From: Psychrobacter sp. GP33
GTDB lineage: Bacteria > Pseudomonadota > Gammaproteobacteria > Pseudomonadales > Moraxellaceae
Length of the DNA stretch: 64,000 nucleotides
Direction of reading: 5' to 3'
NCBI RefSeq assembly: GCF_014119005.1
Contig: NZ_JACGYX010000003.1
Coordinates: 62,001-126,000, forward strand
Shown here: positions 16,824-25,511 of the stretch, piece after piece
Position numbering within the stretch: the first letter of the stretch is position 1
Layout of the letters: every line of letters begins with the position of its first letter
Made by a program: the position numbers and the translations under genes
The notes under the pieces: generated by a model
The model's input: only the letters and a program-made list of their open reading frames with translations
Databases searched by the model: none
What the model was told of the DNA's origin: nothing

Positions 16824-18629
16824 ATGCTGGATAATATTGCTATCACTCGAATTAAAAAACTATCACCGCTACTGATCAATCAATTGGCAGCCGGTGAGGT
16901 CGTCACGCGTCCGGCAGCTGTGGTCAAAGAGCTGCTTGAGAATGCGATTGATGCTGGCGCGACTCATATTGAGGTGCGTATTACCCAAGGCGGTATGGGT
17001 ATGATTGAGGTCGTGGATAATGGTTCAGGCATTCATCCTGACGATATGGTCATGGCAATTACCCGTCATGCAACCAGCAAAGTCGCTGATATTGCTACCC
17101 TACAAGGGATTAATACCTTAGGGTTTCGCGGTGAGGCACTATCGGCGATGGCGGCGGTGTCACGCTTGACCCTTATGAGCAGTCATGATGACAGTGGGGT
17201 TGGTCGCCAGTTACAGGTGGCAGGCGTCTTAGCGGATTTGCCAAAACTGACACCAGTTGTCCATAATCGAGGCACAACCGTTACCGTTAAAGATTTATAT
17301 TTTAATGTACCAGCGCGGCGCGGCAATCTAAAATCTATTGGTACTGAATTTGCCCACATTGAAAATATTGTTCGTGAGGTGGCACTGGCGCGCGCGGATG
17401 TGACGCTCAGTCTTTTTCATGATAATAAAAAACGGTTATTACTATCAGCAAGTTCGGTTGAGACTGATACCAATATTAATAATAGCCGTTTGCCATTATC
17501 GCGGCTTGAGCAAGCATTGGGTACAGCATTAACGACCAACGCCATGCCAATCATCGTTGATTTATCCAGTTTGCTACAGTCTGCTGTAGAACCGCTAGAA
17601 ACATCGGCAATGATTAGTGGTTGGTTATGGACAAGCCAGCAATCGCAAACGACATTGCCAAAACTACTTTACGTCAATGGACGGCTTATTAAAGAAGCGC
17701 TCATTAATAATCAATTACGCCAGCTGGCAGCAAGTGCGCAACTCGACGGTATTGGTTATGCACTGTATTTTGACTTGCCAACCCAATGGCTCAATATCAA
17801 TGTACATCCGACCAAGCAGCGCATAAAAATTAGCCCGTTAAATAATATTATGGCGCATTTGGGACATGTGGTTGGGATTAAGCTTAAAAGCTTGCAGCGT
17901 AATATTTGTGCTACAAATAGCAAAGTAGTTAATGATGGCGTTAGTAATATAGATGGTATTACCGATACAAATGTCCCAAGAACATCAACTCCTATCTTAG
18001 ATTTCAAACAGCAGATAAATAAAGAAATATCGTATAAAAGTGGTGCTAGAAGTCGTTCAGTTCAAAATGAACGCACGCGCCAGCATGTGGCATCATCACA
18101 AACGCCTTATCAACGTTCACTAATAACAGGTTTAGTCGCTAGTGATGTTAAATCTGAAAACGCCTGTGACGATAAACTACTTCTAGTGCTTTCTAATAAT
18201 AACATCACGTTACCTCATTGCTTAGAGGTACTAGACAACAGCTTACCTAGCTATTCTGGTAAAGGTCTATTTTTGTCGACAGAGGATGACCGCTCAGCGC
18301 AGGGACTATTATTTTATAGTCAAAATCAGTGTTTATTGATTACAGAGAAAAACTGGCAAACTATTTGGCAAACCGTATTTAAAGATGAACTGGAATCTAC
18401 TAATAAAGCTGGTATCACTTATTTAGCAGAACCACCGTTATTGATAAAAGATGTAAAGGACATTAACGCTCAGATTATTAATCAACAAATATGTAGCCAT
18501 GTCATTCAATTGTCGGCTCAGCATTTGGATGAATTTGCAGCTGCGTTCGAGTACGCTTTACAACAACATGCGAGCGCTCGTATGGATACTAAGCAGTTAC
18601 TCAGCATTATGTTGTCCTCTTCATCATAA
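16824..18629 (+). CDS. mutL: DNA mismatch repair protein MutL
   Basis: GHKL ATPase and matchmaker between MutS and downstream repair enzymes. The N-terminal ATPase carries INQLAAGEVVTRPAAVVKEL, ENAIDAGAT, DNGSGI and LGFRGEALSAMA. A poorly conserved linker (~residues 340-440) leads to a C-terminal dimerisation domain of ~180 residues. I see no DQHAxxER endonuclease motif, as in E. coli-type MutL. The start is set at the ATG at 16824; a GTG at 16812 would add four residues, and neither has a strong RBS. Confidence 0.95.
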   Translation: MLDNIAITRIKKLSPLLINQLAAGEVVTRPAAVVKELLENAIDAGATHIEVRITQGGMGMIEVVDNGSGIHPDDMVMAITRHATSKVADIATLQGINTLGFRGEALSAMAAVSRLTLMSSHDDSGVGRQLQVAGVLADLPKLTPVVHNRGTTVTVKDLYFNVPARRGNLKSIGTEFAHIENIVREVALARADVTLSLFHDNKKRLLLSASSVETDTNINNSRLPLSRLEQALGTALTTNAMPIIVDLSSLLQSAVEPLETSAMISGWLWTSQQSQTTLPKLLYVNGRLIKEALINNQLRQLAASAQLDGIGYALYFDLPTQWLNINVHPTKQRIKISPLNNIMAHLGHVVGIKLKSLQRNICATNSKVVNDGVSNIDGITDTNVPRTSTPILDFKQQINKEISYKSGARSRSVQNERTRQHVASSQTPYQRSLITGLVASDVKSENACDDKLLLVLSNNNITLPHCLEVLDNSLPSYSGKGLFLSTEDDRSAQGLLFYSQNQCLLITEKNWQTIWQTVFKDELESTNKAGITYLAEPPLLIKDVKDINAQIINQQICSHVIQLSAQHLDEFAAAFEYALQQHASARMDTKQLLSIMLSSSS

Positions 18630-18716
18630 TAAATGCTCGCATTAATAAGCTAAGCGCTTTTAATTGTCCTTCATTGTTCATTGATTTACGCCACCATTTT
18701 TATACAAGGCAAATAT

Positions 18717-19895
18717 ATGCAATCGCCCTCTCGTAACTTATCTCATGGTTTGTATAATAAATTAGCGGATAATAGCGTGGTATGCTTGATGGCACCGACT
18801 GCCAGCGGCAAGACGGCATTGGCGTATGAGTTATATGATACTGGGCGCTATGAGTTAATATCCGTCGATTCAGCTCTTATCTACCGCGATATGAATATAG
18901 GAACGGCAAAACCGACCGCTGAGGAGCTGGCACGCTATCCGCATCATTTGGTGAATATTATTGATCCCATGCAGAGCTATAGTGTGGCTGAGTTTGTCAC
19001 AGATGTTGCACGACTTATTGATACCTGTCATCAAAACGGCAAGATACCGTTGCTGGTTGGCGGAACGATGATGTACTACATGGCGCTATTAGATGGATTG
19101 TCACCAGTACCTGATAGCGACGATAATATACGCCAACAAGTAGAGGCGTGGCGACAAAGTGAAGGCATTCAGACGTTATATGAATATTTGGGCAAGGTTG
19201 ACCCCGTTTGTCAGCAGCGTCTGCAACCTACCGATACCCAGCGTATCACTCGAGCCGTTGAGGTTTATTTACAGACAGATACGCCTATCAGTGAGTGGCA
19301 GCGCCAGCCAAAATCTGCCTTATCACACAATAAAAATCAGCAGTGGCATGCCATTACCATTATGCCTGATCGCGCATGGCTGCATCAGCGTATCGCTCAG
19401 CGCTTGGATATCATGTGGCATGAAGGACTAGTCGCTGAAATAATTGGCTTACTCGAACATTATCCTTTGACACCAAATCTACCTTCCATGCGCTGTGTGG
19501 GCTATCGACAAGTATTAGAGTATCTGGTGCAAATAAAGCACCCAGTATTTGAGCAGTCGCATTTAGATAGGGCACAGTTTTATGCAGCATTTGCCCCAGT
19601 TGAGGTGCCGTCTCAAGTTCAAGTGACTCAAGGTAACGATATTTTGGCAGCGGCACAAAAACCAAAGCCAAATAATACGCCTGAGGCGCTTGCTTGTTAT
19701 CATATGCAAAATAAGGCATTATATGCCACAAGGCAGCTGGCAAAGCGTCAATATACTTGGTTACGTAAGCTGAATCAGTTGCCTTATGATCAATCAGGCG
19801 TATTTATGCTGACAGAATCACTTGATATTGGGCCGCTTAATACTATTTTTAGGTCATGTATTACGATGGAACAGGCAGCTCATTATTTGCGCTAA
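18717..19895 (+). CDS. miaA: tRNA dimethylallyltransferase MiaA
   Basis: Adds the dimethylallyl group to A37 of UNN-decoding tRNAs. MAPTASGKTALA is the P-loop (residues ~23-34), followed by SVDSALIYRDMNIGTAKPT, VGGTMMYYMALLDGLSP, MRCVGYRQVLEYL and ATRQLAKRQYTWLRKL. Between the last two motifs there is an insertion of about 45 residues relative to E. coli MiaA (19530-19715). The start is the ATG at 18717 with CAAGG at 18705-18709; the frame is open upstream but without an RBS. It precedes hfq, as in most gamma-proteobacteria. Confidence 0.94.
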   Translation: MQSPSRNLSHGLYNKLADNSVVCLMAPTASGKTALAYELYDTGRYELISVDSALIYRDMNIGTAKPTAEELARYPHHLVNIIDPMQSYSVAEFVTDVARLIDTCHQNGKIPLLVGGTMMYYMALLDGLSPVPDSDDNIRQQVEAWRQSEGIQTLYEYLGKVDPVCQQRLQPTDTQRITRAVEVYLQTDTPISEWQRQPKSALSHNKNQQWHAITIMPDRAWLHQRIAQRLDIMWHEGLVAEIIGLLEHYPLTPNLPSMRCVGYRQVLEYLVQIKHPVFEQSHLDRAQFYAAFAPVEVPSQVQVTQGNDILAAAQKPKPNNTPEALACYHMQNKALYATRQLAKRQYTWLRKLNQLPYDQSGVFMLTESLDIGPLNTIFRSCITMEQAAHYLR

Positions 19896-20273
19896 CTTCT
19901 GTTATAGTCGTTAGCAGTTATGAATTTCGTTCCATACCTAAAAATACTTAGAATAAAACTAAGATATATAATGACACAAATGATGCTGTGCTGCTTACAG
20001 TTACAATGCATAACTATATGCCATATATAAAAGAACGAATAATAAGAAGTTTCCAAGCATAATAGTCATGACTGTTATAATATTAATATATTAAGACAAA
20101 GTGTTTCAAGATTAAACGTATTAACTAGATTATTTCAATAAAATAGCTTAAGCAGTGTTAATGCCTATTTAGATACGTTTCATTAATAACAATTATCATT
20201 GTATCTGAATATAATTATTATAATTACACCAGCGTTAATACTATAAATATGTACACCATTTAGGAGAGATTTC
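19896..20273. other. miaA-hfq intergenic region
   Basis: 378 bp, unusually long for this pair and very AT-rich. A weak palindromic AT stretch lies at 20185-20203. hfq has a strong AGGAGA at 20262-20267. No terminator is obvious after miaA, so hfq may receive read-through as well as its own promoters. Confidence 0.45.
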
Positions 20274-20819
20274 ATGTCAAAAGGACAAACCTTACAAGAT
20301 CCGTTCTTGAATTCGTTGCGTAAAGATCGCATCCCTGTCTCTATTTTTTTAGTAAATGGTATTAAACTACAAGGTCAAATTGAATCATTTGATCAGTATG
20401 TTGTGCTACTTAAAAATACAGTCAGCCAAATGGTTTATAAACATGCCATTTCAACCGTAGTGCCAGCGCGTAATCCAAGAGCTAGTAGCGCTACAGCCGT
20501 TACTGGACAAGTTCAAGGATCGCCATCAGGGTATCAAGGTAGCACGGGTAGTGGCTTTGAGCGTAGTAGCCCTGAGCGTGGTACAAGTAATGAGCGTAGC
20601 AGCACACCGAGTACTGGCTATGAAGATCGTGGCTTCGCAGCAGGACGCAGTAGCTTTAATCGTGGTGGCTTCGGTCAGGATCGCGGTTTTGAGCGCGGCG
20701 GCTTTGGTCAGGATCGCGGTTTTGAGCGTGGTGGCTTCGGTCAAGACCGAGGTTTTGAGCCGCCAGCAGATAACTCAGGCTTTGATCATACGCCAACTGA
20801 TGATGATAATAATGGCTAG
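20274..20819 (+). CDS. hfq: RNA chaperone Hfq with extended Gly-rich C-terminus
   Basis: Residues 1-66 are the canonical Sm fold: [40 protein letters not shown], and the Sm2 motif [11 protein letters not shown]. Hfq hexamers pair small RNAs with mRNAs. The protein continues to 181 residues instead of ~102 in E. coli, with a Ser/Gly/Arg-rich tail that contains three exact-length copies of an 11-residue unit [11 protein letters not shown] and an acidic end DDDNNG. Long Gly-rich Hfq tails are known in Moraxellaceae; repeat number may vary among strains. It is followed by a strong terminator. Confidence 0.97.
   Translation: MSKGQTLQDPFLNSLRKDRIPVSIFLVNGIKLQGQIESFDQYVVLLKNTVSQMVYKHAISTVVPARNPRASSATAVTGQVQGSPSGYQGSTGSGFERSSPERGTSNERSSTPSTGYEDRGFAAGRSSFNRGGFGQDRGFERGGFGQDRGFERGGFGQDRGFEPPADNSGFDHTPTDDDNNG
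20664..20762 (+). repeat. Three tandem 33-bp repeats inside hfq
   Basis: Three in-frame 33-bp units encode [22 protein letters not shown] and [11 protein letters not shown]. They differ mainly at third codon positions, which points to older duplication under protein-level selection, but they are still similar enough for slippage or recombination. Confidence 0.9.
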
Positions 20820-20868
20820 GTAATAGGTTACTACAGCATATAAAGATATTATCTCTTATTTAGCTTAT

Positions 20869-20898
20869 AAAAAGACCTACTCATTAGTAGGTCTTTTT
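20869..20898 (+). terminator. Intrinsic terminator after hfq
   Basis: AAAAGACCTAC and GTAGGTCTTTT form an 11-bp stem with a short TCATTA loop and a T run. Confidence 0.92.
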
Positions 20899-21111
20899 AT
20901 ATTGTCTACCTTTATTTTTTAATATTAAATTTAAAATTAGCCATTTAACCTCATATCTTCTTATAGCTTATATATTCTAAGTTTTAGCGTATCTATATTT
21001 AGAGAATATTATTAAGTTTCATGAAGTTTTTATATTAAGCCTAGTACGGTACTAATGACAGCGCAGATGATGTGAAACAAAACAGTAATTTATCACTATT
21101 GAATCAAAAAA

Positions 21112-22116
21112 ATGAGTTCATTTATGAGTAATTCTAACCGAAGCTTAACCCATGAGCAGTTTATCTTGACCGCTATTGAAGCCATTACTACTGAAAAGTC
21201 GGCACTTGCACTACTCATAGAGCAGATAGACGATCGGTTTGCACAAGCTTGTGATACTATTTTGGAATGTAAAGGTCGGGTGGTAGTAACCGGAATGGGT
21301 AAGTCTGGACTGATTGGTCGTAAAATAGCTGCGACGTTTGCTTCTACCGGAACCCCATCGTTTTTTATGCATCCAGGTGAAGCAGGGCATGGCGATTTAG
21401 GAATGGTGGTCAAAGGCGATGTGTTGATTGCTATCTCTAACTCTGGCGAATCTGATGAAATCAGAACGTTGTTGCCAGTAGTAAAACGTTTAGGTATTCC
21501 ACTGATTAGTATTAGCCGTGATAAGCGTGGCATGCTACCTCATGCTGCCGACATTGCTTTAACCTTAGGGCATTCACAAGAAGCCTGTCCGTTAAATCTC
21601 GCTCCGACTTCAAGCACGACGGCTACTCTTGCTTTAGGCGATGCGCTTGCCGTGGCGCTGGTTCACGCACGCAATTTTACTTCTGAGGATTTCGCCTTAT
21701 CACATCCAGCTGGCGCGCTTGGTCGCCAATTGCTCACGCGAGTTGAGGATTTAATGCATACGCGCTTGGAAAATCTACCCGTGATTGATGAGCAAGCGCC
21801 TCTTCGTACAGCATTATTTACCATGACCAACGGTCGTCTAGGAATGACTGTGGTGACCGATGAGGCGCAAAAAGTTGTTGGTGTCTTTACTGATGGCGAT
21901 TTACGGCGTAGTTTAGAGAAAGAAATTGATCTTGACACGACTATGGGTAAAATAATGACACGCAATCCTCGCCATGTTAGCAAAACCATGCGCGCATCTG
22001 ATGCTCTTAGTGTTATGAATGAGAATGCTATCGGTCAGTTATTAGTAATGGATGAGAACGCTCATTTGGAAGCTATTATTACGGTTCATGACTTGCTAAA
22101 TGCTGGAGTTAAATAA
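21112..22116 (+). CDS. kdsD: Arabinose-5-phosphate isomerase (KdsD/KpsF)
   Basis: Converts ribulose-5-phosphate to arabinose-5-phosphate, the first step of Kdo synthesis for LPS. The N-terminal SIS domain holds VVVTGMGKSGLIGRKIAATF, SFFMHPGEAGHGDLGM and ISNSGESDEI. Two CBS domains follow from ~residue 210 (MHTRLENLPVI, FTDGDLRR, IMTRNPRHV). The length of 334 is usual. The first ATG at 21112 and a second at 21124 are both possible; neither has a clear RBS. It opens the kdsD-kdsC-lptC-lptA-lptB block. Confidence 0.95.
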   Translation: MSSFMSNSNRSLTHEQFILTAIEAITTEKSALALLIEQIDDRFAQACDTILECKGRVVVTGMGKSGLIGRKIAATFASTGTPSFFMHPGEAGHGDLGMVVKGDVLIAISNSGESDEIRTLLPVVKRLGIPLISISRDKRGMLPHAADIALTLGHSQEACPLNLAPTSSTTATLALGDALAVALVHARNFTSEDFALSHPAGALGRQLLTRVEDLMHTRLENLPVIDEQAPLRTALFTMTNGRLGMTVVTDEAQKVVGVFTDGDLRRSLEKEIDLDTTMGKIMTRNPRHVSKTMRASDALSVMNENAIGQLLVMDENAHLEAIITVHDLLNAGVK

Positions 22117-22307
22117 GTATTAAACGCTATAATGTTTTTATTTGCCAAGCAGCTTATATTTTAAGTAGGGCGCATTTTTATACTGTAGTATTATGACCGA
22201 AAAATGATGTGAATTAGAAATTGCTATTAATAGAAGAACGTTGCCAATAAAAGTGTCATAAATTAAAAATATCACAAACTAAAAATAAAATAGATAAGAG
22301 ACCACTC

Positions 22308-22883
22308 ATGCAAGATTTAATTAAAAAAGCCGGTAAAGTTAAGCTGCTCATAATGGATGTGGATGGTATTTTATCCAATGGGCAGATTATCTATGATGCT
22401 GATGGCATTGAGACTAAAGCCTTTTCAGTGCAAGATGGTGTAGGCGTAAAGTCATTAGCACGCTATGGTATTTTGACCGCCATTATTACCGGTCGTAGCA
22501 GTGCTATGGTGAATAAACGGGCTGCTGAAATGGGCGTCAATTACGTAATACAAGGGCGCGATGATAAACTGGTTGCTTTGACTGAGCTGTTGTCTACTAT
22601 TGACAAATCGCTTAATATAAGCGTCGCTGATTGCGCTTATATGGGTGATGACTTACCTGATATTAAAGCCATGCAATCAGTTGGCTTTGCTGCTACTGTG
22701 CCTAATGCGCATTCAGAAGTGATCAACCGTAGTGATATGGTCACCACTCGGGCAGGTGGTTATGGCGCAGTGCGAGAGGTTTGTGATCTTATTTTAAAGG
22801 GTCATGGATATTATAAAGATTTTATCGCCCATCACACATTACCTCACTCTTCATTAGGTAGTGCTCAGGATAACTTGTCGTGA
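22308..22883 (+). CDS. kdsC: Kdo-8-phosphate phosphatase KdsC
   Basis: HAD-family phosphatase that releases Kdo from Kdo-8-phosphate. LLIMDVDGILSNGQI carries the nucleophile and acid Asp pair (residues ~14-16), ITGRSS the second motif, and YMGDDLPDIKAM the metal-binding motif near residue 122. The fold has no cap, as expected for the tetrameric C0 class. The length of 191 is normal. It overlaps lptC by 4 bp, giving translational coupling. Confidence 0.96.
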   Translation: MQDLIKKAGKVKLLIMDVDGILSNGQIIYDADGIETKAFSVQDGVGVKSLARYGILTAIITGRSSAMVNKRAAEMGVNYVIQGRDDKLVALTELLSTIDKSLNISVADCAYMGDDLPDIKAMQSVGFAATVPNAHSEVINRSDMVTTRAGGYGAVREVCDLILKGHGYYKDFIAHHTLPHSSLGSAQDNLS

Positions 22884-23464
22884 ATACTCGTGTTTTAATT
22901 ATTTTAGCGTTAATTATCGCCGTTATTGCTGGTTGGTTCTTTCAGCAGCAAGGCGAAATCGCACCTCCTGTTAAGATAGCGCCTTCTGAAGTGGATTATG
23001 AAGCGACAGATATTAAGGCGGTACAGACTAACGAGCAGGGTGAGACGGAATATGAAGTAAACGCAGAGTCATTGACGCATAATCCGGTCACTAATCAAGA
23101 TGAGATGTCCGGCATTACGATGAATTGGGAACCGTCCGATGAGCAGCGCTACCGAATTCAAGCTGGCAGCGCTGCTATCAATCAGCAGACAGGGGAGCTG
23201 CGCTTGTCAGGCGGTTTTACCTTGAGTAGTGAAGAGCAAAAAGCAGCAACGGGTATTGAGCCTATTACAGTGACCGGTCAAACCCTCAAAGGCAACACCA
23301 AATCACGGCAGGTATATAGTAATGAGCCGGTTAAAGTGGAACAAGGGATGAACCGTTTTCAAGCGTCCAGCATGAAGGCAAATCTTGAAACTGGTGAATA
23401 TGAGTTTGGTCAAGTTGCGGTTAGCTTTACCCCAGCAGCTCGAAAGGATAAAGCGCTTTTTTAA
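22880..23464 (+). CDS. lptC: LPS export protein LptC
   Basis: A 194-residue bitopic inner-membrane protein. One N-terminal helix (LIILALIIAVIAGWFF) is followed by a periplasmic beta-jellyroll that hands LPS from LptBFG to LptA. YEVNAESLTHNPVTNQDEM and the repeated strand pattern fit the family. It starts with a GTG inside the kdsC stop. Position between kdsC and lptA supports the call, since LptC sequences are otherwise weakly conserved. Confidence 0.9.
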   Translation: MNTRVLIILALIIAVIAGWFFQQQGEIAPPVKIAPSEVDYEATDIKAVQTNEQGETEYEVNAESLTHNPVTNQDEMSGITMNWEPSDEQRYRIQAGSAAINQQTGELRLSGGFTLSSEEQKAATGIEPITVTGQTLKGNTKSRQVYSNEPVKVEQGMNRFQASSMKANLETGEYEFGQVAVSFTPAARKDKALF

Positions 23465-23605
23465 AGCACTGCCATTTTGTCGCATTGCCCTTTATACTTA
23501 ACCTATTATTTTTCTGGTTTGTCTTTGTATTTAGCATCTATCTAATATACCTAATCTGGTTTGCCTGAGCGCATTATTTATTCATTATCACAAGAGTAAT
23601 CATTT

Positions 23606-24172
23606 ATGAAATTCGACTTTTTGCCGACTGTGCGCTCAGTATCGCGCCGCCTTCAAGTTCCACGTTATGTGCGCTCGGTATCAACGATGATGTTGCTGGC
23701 ACTACCGTTATACAGTCATGCATTGCCGTCAGATGCAAATCAGCCTATTAAACTTTTGGCAGATAAGGCAACGTATAGTGAACGTACCGGGGTAACCAGT
23801 TATTCAGGCAGTGTCATTATCACTCAAGGCTCGCTGAAGATGACTGCAGATAATATTACGGTTAATCTGTCTCAAGGGCGCAGCATTAATTCTGCAGTAG
23901 CAACCGGTCGACCTGCAACGATGCAACAGATTGTGACTCAAGAAAAGGGTCTCGCAAAAGGGCAAGCAAATACCATTGACTATAATGCCGTTACAGGCAT
24001 TGTTACTTTGACTGGTAATGCCAGACTGGTACAAAATGGAGCAAGTTTTGCTGGTAATGTCATCCGTTATAGCCTAAAAGCGGGTGATGTTGAGGCCACA
24101 GCAGGCGGCAATCAGCGCGTTGAATTGGTGTTCCCGCCCAATAATAGTAACAGCCAGCGTAGCATTCGCTAA
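23606..24172 (+). CDS. lptA: LPS transport periplasmic protein LptA
   Basis: A 188-residue periplasmic bridge protein of the Lpt system. After a basic start and a signal peptide (MMLLALPLYSHALP, cleavage near residue 40), the OstA/LptA jellyroll begins with PIKLLADKATYSERTGVTSY and continues with GSVIITQGSLKMTADNITV and NTIDYNAVTGIVTLTGNARL. The long N-terminal segment (~25 residues before the hydrophobic core) is unusual, and an internal ATG at the core could be the real start. It is followed 60 bp later by lptB. Confidence 0.93.
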   Translation: MKFDFLPTVRSVSRRLQVPRYVRSVSTMMLLALPLYSHALPSDANQPIKLLADKATYSERTGVTSYSGSVIITQGSLKMTADNITVNLSQGRSINSAVATGRPATMQQIVTQEKGLAKGQANTIDYNAVTGIVTLTGNARLVQNGASFAGNVIRYSLKAGDVEATAGGNQRVELVFPPNNSNSQRSIR

Positions 24173-24232
24173 TTAGCAGCATGATAATGCAATCTTAGTT
24201 TCATTTAAATTTTGTAATAGCAAGAGTACGGT

Positions 24233-25159
24233 ATGAGTGATAATAATTTCAACAATACCAGTAGTAACGGTAATAATGTTACTGAGCATGATGGCAATAC
24301 TAACGACGACATCCGTGGGCAGCAGGCACAAGCAACTGTGCATGAGTCAGCACATGTCAGCTTTAATAAAGAGCCTTATGACAATGAACTGCTCAAAAAA
24401 GAATCGACTACTGATTTAAATTTAAACTCAGCCGTTCCTACCTTGGTTATGCAGAACTTGGGCAAGCGATATGGTAAGCGCTGGGTTGTGAAAGATGTGT
24501 CTTTTTCGGTTGAACAAGGGCAAGTCGTTGGGCTATTGGGTCCTAACGGGGCAGGCAAGACCACCAGTTTTTATATGGTGGTTGGTCTGGTCAATATGGA
24601 TAAAGGGCGGGTCACTTTAGGTAAAATGGATTTGTCCAAATACGCCATGCATGAGCGCGCGCGCGCAGGCATTGGTTATTTACCGCAAGAAGCGTCTATC
24701 TTCCGCAAACTATCTATTGAAGATAATATTTTAGCGATTTTGCAAACCCGTAAAGAACTGTCAGTAGCAGAACAACGTCAAGAGCTTGAAAAATTGATTG
24801 GTGAGTTTCATTTAGAGCATGTACGCCAATCGCTCGGTATGAGTGTGTCAGGCGGTGAGCGTCGACGCTGTGAGATTGCTCGTGCTTTGGCTGCGAATCC
24901 TAAATTTATATTGTTGGATGAGCCATTTGCGGGTGTCGATCCAATTTCTGTTGGTGATATTAAAGATGTTATTTTAAATCTAAAAAATCGCGGTATTGGT
25001 GTATTAATCACCGATCATAACGTCCGTGACACCTTAGCTATTTGTGAAAAAGCCTATATTGTATCCGAAGGGGCTATCATTGCTAAAGGTACACCGCAAG
25101 ATATCTTAGATAATGAGCTGGTGAAAAGTGTTTATTTGGGTAAAGATTTTCAAGTATAA
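24233..25159 (+). CDS. lptB: LPS export ATPase LptB with N-terminal extension
   Basis: ABC ATPase powering LPS extraction with LptF and LptG. The core starts near residue 70 and has all ABC motifs: [15 protein letters not shown] (Walker A), [13 protein letters not shown] (Q-loop), [17 protein letters not shown] (signature) and [13 protein letters not shown] (Walker B), then the H-loop ITDHNV. The first ~68 residues are hydrophilic, Asn/Asp/Ser-rich and probably disordered; E. coli LptB (~241 aa) lacks them. AAGAG precedes the ATG at 24233, and the extension keeps an open frame with coding-like composition, so it may be real. Confidence 0.95.
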   Translation: MSDNNFNNTSSNGNNVTEHDGNTNDDIRGQQAQATVHESAHVSFNKEPYDNELLKKESTTDLNLNSAVPTLVMQNLGKRYGKRWVVKDVSFSVEQGQVVGLLGPNGAGKTTSFYMVVGLVNMDKGRVTLGKMDLSKYAMHERARAGIGYLPQEASIFRKLSIEDNILAILQTRKELSVAEQRQELEKLIGEFHLEHVRQSLGMSVSGGERRRCEIARALAANPKFILLDEPFAGVDPISVGDIKDVILNLKNRGIGVLITDHNVRDTLAICEKAYIVSEGAIIAKGTPQDILDNELVKSVYLGKDFQV

Positions 25160-25511
25160 GAGTTAGCGTTTTGTAAACGCATCACTTTTCTATAGACCAG
25201 TACCGTTTATCATTATGACGCTACTGGTTTGCATCAGATGTTTTTTTGATATATCGCCAAACTTCTCTACAATGTAATGTCTTTTCAATTGAGCTTAGAG
25301 ACTGATCCTTATTGTATATCGTCTTATTCAAAACATTACTTCTTCTCAAGCTATCATTTTACTCATATCATTATACCTATTACGGTTTATCTAGCAGAGG
25401 CAGACGTATCTAAAATATTTGCTATTTTTAGATGCTTTATTGCTCAACTGCTCTCGTTGTCTATTAATAATAAATACTCTTAATTGCTAATTTAAATAAG
25501 GCTTATATTTC
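25160..25511. other. lptB-radA intergenic region
   Basis: 352 bp. ACCAGTA (25196-25202) and TACTGGT (25222-25228) form a 7-bp stem and a T7 run lies at 25241-25247, a possible but imperfect terminator for lptB. The rest is AT-rich. A 68-codon open frame at 25277 has no RBS and no coding character, so I do not call it. Confidence 0.4.

Noticed and set aside
19411..19743. 110-codon minus-strand open frame inside miaA
   Set aside because: It is the antisense of a conserved gene; composition follows miaA codons and no RBS is present.
20185..20203. Fur-box-like AT palindrome upstream of hfq
   Set aside because: By eye it matches about 13 of 19 positions of the consensus, which is expected often in such AT-rich DNA; hfq is not a typical Fur target.
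25277..25483. 68-codon open frame between lptB and radA
   Set aside because: No RBS, low complexity (Ser/Tyr/Phe-rich), and no family resemblance.
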